Part shown: positions 6,513 through 15,658 of the stretch, one piece after another
Numbering within the stretch: the first letter of the stretch is position 1
Layout of the letters: every line of letters begins with the position of its first letter
From: Puniceibacterium sediminis
GTDB taxonomy: Bacteria; Pseudomonadota; Alphaproteobacteria; Rhodobacterales; Rhodobacteraceae
Assembly (NCBI RefSeq): GCF_900188035.1
Contig: NZ_FZNN01000005.1
Coordinates: 124,001 to 188,000 of the forward strand
Direction: 5' to 3'
Length of the DNA: 64,000 nt
The notes under the pieces: generated by a model
Databases searched by the model: none
What the model saw: only the letters and a program-made list of their open reading frames with translations
What the model was told of the DNA's origin: nothing
Program-made: the position numbers and the translations under genes

Positions 6513-9500
6513 CCCGGTATATATGGATCGGTGATAGTTGAATCAGGAATCCAGTTCGGATCGTTACGGTTACTCATTTGCACCAGATCGCCGGTGACGT
6601 CATCACGCACAATGTAATTTCCGCCTCTATCAAAATAAGCCGTGGCCGAATTCTCCGTCGCACGATTGGTCGCTGTACTCGTATGAACCGGGTTATTCAC
6701 CACATTATCGATAGATGACTGATCCCACCCTCTTGAAGTCAACTGATTGAACTTGCGGCCAGAGGTCGGAACGTTCGTGGCTAAACCATTTGGAGCAACT
6801 ACGGTAACAGTGAACCGCTGAGTGTCGTCAAGGTACCCGATATTTCCAACCGCGTCGTGGACAAGGAACCGCCCCGCATCATCGGCAGTCTGTGAGACCG
6901 GTCTAAGGACACGGCCCAGATCATCGATAACACCAAGAACCAAGTCACCATGTTGCAGAAGCAGCCTGCCGGCCAAGGCTCCGGCTGCGCCAACGGTGTA
7001 AAAAGTTTGGCCTGCCGTTGCCCCCGAGAAGCCCAGGGCAAGTTCTCCGCTCGTGACGGAAAGTGTGTTCCAACAAGTCGGATTGGCGGCGCAAACGCGC
7101 AATGCGAGCGCTGCCTCGGTGGCCACAGCGAGGGTTATTCCCGCACCAAGGCTGATCGTAAAGGCGGTCGCACCAACATCCAAACCCTGCAAAAATGCCT
7201 GCTGATTTGCATAGCCTTGGAAGTTGGTCATGCAGCTGGCGCCAGACAGTCCATTGCAGTTCGAATCTGCCCATTCAGGGTAGGCAAGATAAAACTCGTC
7301 GTAATTCGGAGTAAAGAGTTCGCCAAAGAAATCCAGGCCCAGCAACCCCGGGTCCGTATGCCCGAAATATGCGACTTCAGCTTGATACTCGTATGCTCCG
7401 ACTGCGGTGCGCTGGAAGCTGTTGCTTGCCATCAGTGCGGCACGCAGAGGGTGGGAACGTGCATCGGCAATCGCCTGAAGATGCGGTGCCATGCACGAAA
7501 TATCCGTACCGCACATTCCGAGTTGGTGCTGTTGTTCTGCGGAAATCTCCCCGTACCGGTTCCAGACCTCCGCGACGCATTCGGCATTCTCGCAAGCCGC
7601 ATACTCGTTTTCGAGCGCTTCGAACTGCGCGTGAGTCAGGTAGTTGTTTGCGACCACCGATGTTCCGATAGAGGTTGCGACGGACAAAGTGTTCGGATCG
7701 CCGCCGGAGAAAAGGTAGCCTGCGGCAAGGGTTACGAGCTCAGCTTGTTTGAGTACCGTGTTCCTCCAATCCGCATAGGCGAACTGATAGTCGGCATCGT
7801 TGGCGAAAGCCTCGCGATCCGGGGCTTGCTGCATTCCAGAGAACACGGCCCCCGCGATTCCCCCTGCAGCGCCCACGGCACAGTTCGCTCCTTGGGCCTC
7901 GGCGGCGACGCACCCGGCCAGGCCGTGCAGCATGACGTGCCCCAGAGAACCTTCGCCGCCATTCTGCCCACGCTCGAAAATGTCGCCGATGCCTGATTGA
8001 GCGTCCGCCAACCCCAGAGAGACCACCGAGCTCAGGAAGCTCGACTGAAAGACCTCGCCAAAGTTCGTGCCATTGGCGGCGGACTGGACACCCGCGGAGA
8101 TGGAGGCGTCCAGCGCGCCTTCCATAAGGCCCGCCACGGTCAGATTGTTCCCAAAGACAGATGTGGTCAGGTCGGCGCCCCAGGCCAAACCGGTCAGCGT
8201 GCGCGTGCCAAGGTCATCCACTGCAGCCAAGGCCGTGTTGCCTTGCAGCTCCGCCAGGGCCGCTGCCTGCTCATCACCCATCGCGGCGAGGTTGATCGAC
8301 CTGGTGAGGTAGCTGGTTCCGGCCGATATTGCAGCGCTGCGCAGGATCTCGCCCAGGTCGAGGTCACCCGATATGGTGCCGTTGGCGATGCCCACCGTGG
8401 TCGACGCCGCCATGGAGGCTACGGCGTTGCCGGCGTGGGTCAGGGACACCACCCCGTTGGCCGCCGTCGTCGTCAGGCCCGCAACGCCCATGTTCGCCAG
8501 AAGAGCGCCAAATCCTTGGGTTAGCGCGATGGTCACCACCATGATGAAGGCCGGCGAGAGAGCCTTCGTCTCCTCGTGGAAATATTCGTCAAGGAGCTCC
8601 TGGTCCAACAGCACAAGGCCCGCCAGCGCCGCCAACTCGTCGGGGTACAGTTCTGCCACCGAAGGGCTGTCACCGTAGGGCGAATTGTACAACGTCACGT
8701 AGGGCCTTCCGCCGATGGAGAAGGTGATGTCGCCGCCTGCGTCGAGCGTCGTCAGAACGGCGGTCTCACGGTTCGAACGCTCGGTCTCGGTGGTAGACAG
8801 GACCAGCCCCACATTGGAGGAGAAGCTTTCTTCTCGGGTCGAATCGATTGCCGCGCGAACGTGCAGATCGCCGCCCACGTCAAAATTGAGGTCCCGCCCG
8901 GCGGACAACTGCGCCCCGACCAGTTCGGTGTTGCCACCCGAAACGACGTTTAGGTCGAGCCCGGCGAGAAGAGCAGAGCCGGTCGAGGTCGCATACTCGC
9001 GGAAGCTGGAGTTGGACGATGAGATCAGGCCAAAGAGGTAGGAACGGCTGGAGCGGCGCTGATCCCGATTGATGTCGGTAAAGGCCCCGACGAGGATGTC
9101 GCCTTCGGTTGCCGACATGTTGATGTCACCAGCCTCGCTGATAAGCGTGCTACCTGCAGTGATGACATCGCCAAGCTCGGATTCGATGTTCATCTCTTCG
9201 CCCGAAGACAGGTCCGTGCCGTCATGGGTGACATGAAGGATCGACCGGCTGGAGCGCTTGGTGCGGAACCAGTTTCGCGAATAAGAGCGGCTGTTGTACT
9301 GGTAAACCTCTTGCGCGGCAGAAAGCATCAGGTCGTTTTCGGCGGCCAAGTCCAGCATGCCCCCGGCTTCAATCATCGCGCCTTCCAGGATCAGGTTGTC
9401 GCCGGCCAAGGCCTGAAAATCGCCCGCGATTGTCAGATCCGTGACATGGGGCTGAAGGTCGAGCGTATCGGTCCCGTTGCGGCTGTTTCCCGTGGAGTAT

Positions 9501-12500
9501 GCGACTTCGGAACGCGGCGCGATGAAGGCCAGATCCGCACCGGACGTCAGGGCGGCATCGCCTCCGACATTCCCGATCACGCCGCCAAGGACAAGGTTAT
9601 CGGTGGCGCTTATCGCCAGGTCACCGCCCGCCGCAAGCGACGATAGTTCCTGTGAGATCAGGAAATGGTTGCTGCCCCAGGTCTGATCGGAGAGTGTCCC
9701 GATCACGTTGTCGTAGCCGGTATTCCGGTCGTAAGCGCGCGCCGTGGAACCCAGATCAATGCTTCCCAGGCTGCCAAGAGTGAGATCGCCATCGGACTGC
9801 AGCGTGGTGCCCCGTCCGATCACATCGCCAAGCGCAGTCAGCTGCACCGTCCCGCCCGAGATGTTCGAGCCGCTCAATCCCAGCGTGCCAAGCGTTCCCA
9901 GCGACAGGGATCCGGCGGAGCCCAGGCTTGCATCCGCAAGCATGATCCCGGTGATCGACGTCAGGCTGAGAGCATCGCCATTTGCGAACAGCCGCGTTGC
10001 GGGCAGCGTCTCTTCTGATGTGTCTGTCGCACGCGAGGCAAAGTGCCAGCTGGTCGCATCCAGGAAGTCGTTCTGCTCTTCGATATCGACCGACAGTACC
10101 GGCGTACCCACAGCGACATCCGCCAGATAGGTCTCTTCGACCTCGTATTCCTCGGTTCCGGTAACGACCCACTGCGTCTCGGTTGAAGTTACCGTCTGGT
10201 AGATCGGATGGGAGATCGGGTCAAAGTAACCGGAATTCCATTCCTGAGCACAGATACTGTCCCAGTCGACATTGTTACAGTAGTCCCATTCACTCTGGAC
10301 TTCAGCAGAGGCGACGACCTGGACCTGTGTCGTGGTTTCGACGTCCTGGTATTCGCCGATCTCTCGGGTTTCGGTGACCGTACGGGTACGCTCTTCCTGT
10401 GTGACACGTTGGCTCTCGACGATCCCCGTAGCGTTGACCCCTATTAACTCGGCCAGGGCAAGTTCCGGGAATGCGCTGTCGGTCAAAGCAGCGGCGAGAG
10501 AGGGCGCGCCCTTCTGGACACTGCCCTGAGCCACTGCCAACCTGCGCAGGCCTGCACGCTCAGCCTGCGCGAGCAGCAGCGCGTCTTCGCTGCGCAGGGC
10601 TTCATCAATATCACTGTTCAACTGCTCGGTCAGCGCAGTCTGTTCGGCCTCCAGCTCCCCATGGCGGTTGTTCAACTGACCGCTCAGGTCGGCGATCTCG
10701 GCCAGGATTCCCTCGTCAGAGGAGGTCGCCCGGATCTGTGCTTCTTCCAACTGAAGCCACGTCGCGGCCGCAAGCAGCGCTGCGTCACGATCCGCAACCG
10801 CCTGGGCATCCGCCTGCGCCTTCATCTGCGAGCTTTGTGCCGCGTAGCGCTGGTATTCCTGCGGGAACCAGGGATCGTCGAAGTAAGAGTAATCGTCCCA
10901 ATACTCGTCAGGGTAATGCGACAGAAACCATTCATCATAATTGAGCGCCGGTGCCGAGAATTCTTCAGCATTGGCAGCCAGAGCTGCGGCGTAGGCCTGC
11001 TCCACTACAGAAACAGTGGCGTCATGCTCGGCCCCGGCCAGCGCCAAGTCCCGGTCCAGTTCGAGCTGTCTCTCTGCAGACGGGGTTGCAAGACGATCCT
11101 CCAGCGCCTGCAGTTGCATGCTGACAGTATCATGCAGATCCCGCATCTGAGCCAAGTTTGCCGCAAAACCAGAGGCATGTGTCGCCCAGTCAGCGGCGCG
11201 CGCATGGACCTCGTCCTCGCTCGACTGGTCCAGCCCCTCGCTGTCCGACAATGAATTGTAAGACTGAACTGCAACGCTGCGTCCCGCCTGCCGTATGTCC
11301 GCGCCGCTTTCCGCCCGGCGCAGCGCTTCGACGGCGGTCAGAAGCTCGCTGCCCTGAAGAAACTCCAGGTAGTCGCGGCGCAGATCGCCCCCCTCTTCAG
11401 AGGTTGCATCGCCATGAAGATACAGGGACAGGTTTCCGGCGTGCTCCGGATCCTGAGCCGTCGCGCTCCCTCCGCTCTCGGAGGCCTTGGCAAGGCGGAT
11501 TTTCCCGCCGAGGGATTGCACGCTCAGATCCTGCTCCGACAGAAGGCTGGCCGAGGACATCTCGATGTCCTGCCCTGCGGTCACACGGATCGCACGCCCG
11601 GAGAGAATCGTCGGCGAAGACAGCTGCTGTTCGTCCATCGACGCGGCGACGGTGGCCACGTCATGCGAATATTCCCACCAGTCCCAGTCAAAGTTGCTGT
11701 CATAGCAGGTGTAGTTTCCCGGCGCGCACTGGCCACCGGTCATATGGTCGACGATATAACCGCCGGAGTTGCCCGACACGGCGCTGGCGAGGGTCATGGC
11801 ACCGTTTGCTTCCAACGTCAGGTCCCGGCCCGCAGCGATCCGGGCACCTTCGACCGTCAGATCGCGTCCTGCGCCAATTTCGATGTCGCCGTGGAGCGTG
11901 ACCAGACGCGACGGAGTGTGGTTCTGCCAGTTGGCGAAGGCCTGGAATTCGCTCAATTTTAGGCCCGCAACCAGGGTGCTGCTGTTTTCAGTTGCGAGGA
12001 CCACGTCCTGCCCCGCATCGATGCGGATAGACCCTGCCGCTGCCAGATCGCTGCCAGTGTTGCGCACATCATTTATGGCGGTAAGCGTGACGTCGCCGCC
12101 AGCCAGGATTTCTGCAGCGTGGAATTCGGTCTTGAGATCGCAGGCCGCGCTGACGCATCCGTCTTCGGCCCCCATTCGGGTCTGCAGCGCAAGGGCGCGG
12201 TTTAGGATGTCATTGCCAGCGCTGAGGCTTACGTCGCGTGTGGCCGCGATGGCGCCACCTTCGTTCAGGATGTCGCCCGTCTCTGAAGTGATCGTGACGG
12301 TGTGACCTGTGCTGGTGGCACCCTTGTCGGCATGCTCTTCAACCAGTTGATGCTGGCCCGCCCGTGCGATCATCCCGGCTGCGATATCGGCCTCTTCGCC
12401 GCCTGACGCCAATTGGGCATAATAGGCGTCAAGATACTGCTGAAGCGCAGGATCCACCGTGGTGTCATATTCGCTGGCGATCTGGCGTTGCTGCGCCACA

Positions 12501-13726
12501 GATTCGCCCGCGACAATGTCCAATACGCCATCAGCCATCAGGAAACCGCTGTTGGTCAGCTTGCCCGCCGTCACGTCGATACCGATGTGGGTGCCCGTCA
12601 CCTCGCCCGCGATGACCACGTAGTCAGAGGCTGTGATCTCTACGTTGCCATCCGTCTCGATCACACGACCATCATAGAGGGTAAAGGCCCGGCCATTAAG
12701 GGTGACAGCCCCGCCAGCCGACAGATCGCCGTACTGGCGAATCTCGGACCCTGTGAGCGTGGCGCTCTCGGAAACCACCACATCGCGATAGAACAGGGTG
12801 CCCCCAGATTTGGCATCAAGGGTAAGGCCTGAAATAACGCCATAGAGGTTCACCCCCTGCGTCGCCTCAACGTTGCGCACGATGACATTCTCGGCTGACA
12901 GGCGACCGCGCTGGCTTGCGTCGATGGCAAAGGGTGTCGTCTTTGCCACGGTGCTGGGGGCAGCGACGATCCCGGCCTTGTCCAACTGGGCCCAGTTGGC
13001 GCCCGTCACGCGCTGCGCGCCGCCAGAAACCAGCAGGTTGTTGTTGTTGCCGCCGGTCTGGGTCGAGACTGCGCCGTCGATTACCACGTGACGCCCGATC
13101 AGAGCGCCGTTCTGGCCAGGATCATACCCCTCGGGACCCACGGTGATGGTGCCCTTGGTCACGGTCAGGTCCACCCGGCCCGCGACCTGCGAAGGCTGGC
13201 CCGTAGTCAGGATCGAGGAGTGCGTGTTCAGGAAAGAGCAGCCGTTGCAGGTGATCCCATTGGGGTTGGCCATAATGACCTTGGCCTTCTTGCCGAAGAC
13301 CTCGGTAGTGCCCGTCATGGTCGACGGGGTGGCGCCCGTGACCTCGTTCACGATGGTATTGGCGGGGCCGGACACCATGAGGTTCGGGTTCGCGGTGACG
13401 TTCTGGCCGATGACGCTGACACCATTACTGGTGGAGTTGTTCAGGATCAGGCCGCGATCATCGACGTTGAAGCTGTCATATTTGTTGATAGACACGCCCT
13501 GGTCCGGCGTCGCGATATTGACTTGGGGCGTGCCATTGCCCGTCTGCAGAAAGGATGTGCCCGGCGCCGAAGGATCGACGATGACCGTCTGAGCCGAAGC
13601 GGCAACGGATGTCAGGACGATGGACGCGCAGGAAAGGATTGCCACGAAGCCGTCAAACAATTTGCGCATCTTTTTGACACGCCCATTGCTGCGCACGGTC
13701 AGTTTACCTGCCTGGGTATTCCGCAT
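6509..13726 (-). CDS. cdiA: CdiA-like contact-dependent inhibition protein with colicin E5-like toxin tip
   Basis: This is a 2405-residue TpsA-class exoprotein. A positively charged N-terminal extension precedes a signal sequence ending in VAASAQ near residue 46; a shorter start at residue 20 is possible. The TPS secretion domain follows, with NPNGITCNGCSF near residue 155. Then come long filamentous-haemagglutinin repeats rich in L-x-A-G-x-D. Residues about 820-1210 interrupt the repeats with a coiled-coil and aromatic/acidic segment (DEYWDDYSYFDDPWFPQEYQ). A hydrophobic Gly/Ala stretch lies near 1680-1780. The last 80 residues contain GWDQSSIDNVVNNP, ATAYFDRGGNYIVRDD and NRNDPNW. That pattern matches the colicin E5 ribonuclease domain, which cuts the anticodon of Tyr, His, Asn and Asp tRNAs. 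No VENN motif was seen. It would be exported by the TpsB encoded upstream. Confidence 0.85.
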   Translation of the reverse strand: MRNTQAGKLTVRSNGRVKKMRKLFDGFVAILSCASIVLTSVAASAQTVIVDPSAPGTSFLQTGNGTPQVNIATPDQGVSINKYDSFNVDDRGLILNNSTSNGVSVIGQNVTANPNLMVSGPANTIVNEVTGATPSTMTGTTEVFGKKAKVIMANPNGITCNGCSFLNTHSSILTTGQPSQVAGRVDLTVTKGTITVGPEGYDPGQNGALIGRHVVIDGAVSTQTGGNNNNLLVSGGAQRVTGANWAQLDKAGIVAAPSTVAKTTPFAIDASQRGRLSAENVIVRNVEATQGVNLYGVISGLTLDAKSGGTLFYRDVVVSESATLTGSEIRQYGDLSAGGAVTLNGRAFTLYDGRVIETDGNVEITASDYVVIAGEVTGTHIGIDVTAGKLTNSGFLMADGVLDIVAGESVAQQRQIASEYDTTVDPALQQYLDAYYAQLASGGEEADIAAGMIARAGQHQLVEEHADKGATSTGHTVTITSETGDILNEGGAIAATRDVSLSAGNDILNRALALQTRMGAEDGCVSAACDLKTEFHAAEILAGGDVTLTAINDVRNTGSDLAAAGSIRIDAGQDVVLATENSSTLVAGLKLSEFQAFANWQNHTPSRLVTLHGDIEIGAGRDLTVEGARIAAGRDLTLEANGAMTLASAVSGNSGGYIVDHMTGGQCAPGNYTCYDSNFDWDWWEYSHDVATVAASMDEQQLSSPTILSGRAIRVTAGQDIEMSSASLLSEQDLSVQSLGGKIRLAKASESGGSATAQDPEHAGNLSLYLHGDATSEEGGDLRRDYLEFLQGSELLTAVEALRRAESGADIRQAGRSVAVQSYNSLSDSEGLDQSSEDEVHARAADWATHASGFAANLAQMRDLHDTVSMQLQALEDRLATPSAERQLELDRDLALAGAEHDATVSVVEQAYAAALAANAEEFSAPALNYDEWFLSHYPDEYWDDYSYFDDPWFPQEYQRYAAQSSQMKAQADAQAVADRDAALLAAATWLQLEEAQIRATSSDEGILAEIADLSGQLNNRHGELEAEQTALTEQLNSDIDEALRSEDALLLAQAERAGLRRLAVAQGSVQKGAPSLAAALTDSAFPELALAELIGVNATGIVESQRVTQEERTRTVTETREIGEYQDVETTTQVQVVASAEVQSEWDYCNNVDWDSICAQEWNSGYFDPISHPIYQTVTSTETQWVVTGTEEYEVEETYLADVAVGTPVLSVDIEEQNDFLDATSWHFASRATDTSEETLPATRLFANGDALSLTSITGIMLADASLGSAGSLSLGTLGTLGLSGSNISGGTVQLTALGDVIGRGTTLQSDGDLTLGSLGSIDLGSTARAYDRNTGYDNVIGTLSDQTWGSNHFLISQELSSLAAGGDLAISATDNLVLGGVIGNVGGDAALTSGADLAFIAPRSEVAYSTGNSRNGTDTLDLQPHVTDLTIAGDFQALAGDNLILEGAMIEAGGMLDLAAENDLMLSAAQEVYQYNSRSYSRNWFRTKRSSRSILHVTHDGTDLSSGEEMNIESELGDVITAGSTLISEAGDINMSATEGDILVGAFTDINRDQRRSSRSYLFGLISSSNSSFREYATSTGSALLAGLDLNVVSGGNTELVGAQLSAGRDLNFDVGGDLHVRAAIDSTREESFSSNVGLVLSTTETERSNRETAVLTTLDAGGDITFSIGGRPYVTLYNSPYGDSPSVAELYPDELAALAGLVLLDQELLDEYFHEETKALSPAFIMVVTIALTQGFGALLANMGVAGLTTTAANGVVSLTHAGNAVASMAASTTVGIANGTISGDLDLGEILRSAAISAGTSYLTRSINLAAMGDEQAAALAELQGNTALAAVDDLGTRTLTGLAWGADLTTSVFGNNLTVAGLMEGALDASISAGVQSAANGTNFGEVFQSSFLSSVVSLGLADAQSGIGDIFERGQNGGEGSLGHVMLHGLAGCVAAEAQGANCAVGAAGGIAGAVFSGMQQAPDREAFANDADYQFAYADWRNTVLKQAELVTLAAGYLFSGGDPNTLSVATSIGTSVVANNYLTHAQFEALENEYAACENAECVAEVWNRYGEISAEQQHQLGMCGTDISCMAPHLQAIADARSHPLRAALMASNSFQRTAVGAYEYQAEVAYFGHTDPGLLGLDFFGELFTPNYDEFYLAYPEWADSNCNGLSGASCMTNFQGYANQQAFLQGLDVGATAFTISLGAGITLAVATEAALALRVCAANPTCWNTLSVTSGELALGFSGATAGQTFYTVGAAGALAGRLLLQHGDLVLGVIDDLGRVLRPVSQTADDAGRFLVHDAVGNIGYLDDTQRFTVTVVAPNGLATNVPTSGRKFNQLTSRGWDQSSIDNVVNNPVHTSTATNRATENSATAYFDRGGNYIVRDDVTGDLVQMSNRNDPNWIPDSTITDPYIPG

Positions 13727-13936
13727 GATATCGGTCCATTCGCCAAATTCATTGGGTTATCTGGCTGACCAACACAAACCACCACATCTCATTCGGTGGT
13801 GTGCTAGTCGTCGCTGGACCAATATTAATATACTCTCCAACCAAGGCCGAATTGCTTGCGGACCCTAATTTCTTCGAGACAAACTATCGCGGAGAAATAC
13901 TGTTTGTCTACACAAATGAGAAATTTTATGACGCGA

Positions 13937-15658
13937 TCAGAAGAGGTTGATGCTGAGTCCCAGCTGCGCCTCGTAGTCGCCACGCTTGCGCCCGGCATGT
14001 GGCACCAACGGAAATGCCAATGCCCCGTCAACGGTAAAGATCCCCAACTGCGCGGAAACACCAGCCCCTGCACCCAGTAAATCAACGCTGAAATCACCTG
14101 CGCGATTCTGAATGCGTCCGGCGTCCAGGAAGGCAAAAGTCCGGATGCCGCCAAAAGCACGGCGGAAGGGATTGCGCCAGGTATCCCCAATATCCTGGCC
14201 AAATCGGGTGAAGTCCAGTTCGTCAGTGGGGAAGGTCAATTCCGCTCGCAAGTAGGCTCCGGATTCGCCGGAAACGCTGCCGCCGGAATAGCCGCGCACG
14301 GTTTCCCAACCGCCGATGGACAACTGCTCGTTGCCGTACAACGGCACGTCGGCCATCTGCCCCAACAGGTACACCGAAAGCTGTCGGCCGTCTTCGAATG
14401 GACGGATGTAGGTCAGCCGGGTCTCCAACTTCGTATAATCCGTCCGCGGGCTGCTGCGAGCCATGTCACCTGCGTCTCGATCTGCGCCCAGCCAGCCGAC
14501 TCCAAACGACAATGCGGTGTCTGCGGAAAACAGCCAGGACTCCATCCTGTGTTCCTGACGCAGCCCGAAGCTAAGCGCCGAACGATGTTGCGGCGTCAAT
14601 TCGGCGACATTTATGAACCGCTCGTTCCAATAGCTCGACAGCCTGGCGTAGGTAAAATAATTCGACCGCGCGGTGCGGAGGACAATGCGCTCGGCGCTCA
14701 GGTTCACTGTCGCCGTCTGGGTCAGCAGGTCGGCGGTCGGACTCACTACGCTCAGCTCTTCGGAGTAGGAAGCCGCGGCGGAGAACAGCCACCTCTTCCA
14801 CGGCAGCGACATGGACAGCGCCAGCGCGTTGGAATCGCGACTGCCCGACAGGGCCAACGACCAACTGTCATTCAGTCGAAGCAGGTCGTCCACCTCCAAG
14901 CGACTACTGATCTGGAGCTGTTCGCCCTCCTCGCCGCTCTGGCGGGTCAGGGAGAAGGTGCCGCGCAGAGGGTCGGACCTTTTCTCGGTGAGCATGATGC
15001 GGCTTGTACCCGGCGCCTCGCCCGCGGTCAGGTTGGCATTAACTTGGGTCGAGCGCAGGCGGTTCATCTGCTCGAGTCCGTGTTCGAGGTCCCGTAACTG
15101 AAAAACGTCGCCCTCGGCCTGCGGCATCGCCGTGAGGATCTTGCGCCGTGGCGCGTCCCGCTGTTGCCCGTCTTTGTCGAGCTGGATGTACTCAAACGCC
15201 TCAATGCGGCCTTCGATCACCTCGACCTGCAGCTGCCGTCCGCTGATGTCCTGCGCCGGAACATAAGCCCGCGTCGTGATATACCCCGCATCCGCATAGA
15301 TCGCCGAAATCCCGCCGAGGAGGTTGTTGATGCTGACCTGCCCCAGGCACCGCCCGGAAAATTCCGCCAGCAGCGGTGTAAAGTGCGCAGACGCAAACAC
15401 GGTGAAGCCGGACAGCTCGATGTTGTCGATGGGGAAGCATGGCGTCTCTGCGACCACGCCCGGTGTTTCGTCGCTGGTGATTGCGTGCCCGGGCCCGCCC
15501 CCCGCCAAGCTTTCCAGCGCTTGCGTCCGGCGCACTTCTTCCCACAGCCGCTCCCCGGCGTCCGCCTCTTGCGCCTGGCTGGCACTGCCACAGGTCAGCG
15601 CCGTCGCGCTAAGGATTGCCGCCGGGAACCACGCGCGCATCATCGGAACAGGTTCCAA
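13937..15658 (-). CDS. Two-partner secretion outer-membrane transporter (TpsB/CdiB)
   Basis: A 573-residue protein of the ShlB/FhaC/HecB family. The N-terminal part has a cleavable signal (ending near GSASQAQ). A POTRA-type region around residues 75-160 includes CFPIDNIELSGFTVF and AGYITTRAYVPAQDISGR. The remainder is the 16-strand barrel, ending in LSINLF with the C-terminal Phe typical of Bam-assembled barrels. A WETVRGYSGGSVSGESGAY segment carries the conserved VRGY motif of the inward loop. It recognises the TPS domains of TpsA partners in the periplasm and exports them. The gene overlaps the end of the upstream tpsA by 19 bp and is followed after 210 bp by the cdiA-like gene. It probably serves both. 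Confidence 0.9.
   Translation of the reverse strand: MEPVPMMRAWFPAAILSATALTCGSASQAQEADAGERLWEEVRRTQALESLAGGGPGHAITSDETPGVVAETPCFPIDNIELSGFTVFASAHFTPLLAEFSGRCLGQVSINNLLGGISAIYADAGYITTRAYVPAQDISGRQLQVEVIEGRIEAFEYIQLDKDGQQRDAPRRKILTAMPQAEGDVFQLRDLEHGLEQMNRLRSTQVNANLTAGEAPGTSRIMLTEKRSDPLRGTFSLTRQSGEEGEQLQISSRLEVDDLLRLNDSWSLALSGSRDSNALALSMSLPWKRWLFSAAASYSEELSVVSPTADLLTQTATVNLSAERIVLRTARSNYFTYARLSSYWNERFINVAELTPQHRSALSFGLRQEHRMESWLFSADTALSFGVGWLGADRDAGDMARSSPRTDYTKLETRLTYIRPFEDGRQLSVYLLGQMADVPLYGNEQLSIGGWETVRGYSGGSVSGESGAYLRAELTFPTDELDFTRFGQDIGDTWRNPFRRAFGGIRTFAFLDAGRIQNRAGDFSVDLLGAGAGVSAQLGIFTVDGALAFPLVPHAGRKRGDYEAQLGLSINLF

Noticed and set aside
6950-7996. Long open frame of 348 codons on the plus strand across the CdiA-like gene
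   Set aside because: It is the antisense of the well-supported CdiA frame. Its composition is that of a shadow in GC-rich DNA and it has no ribosome site.
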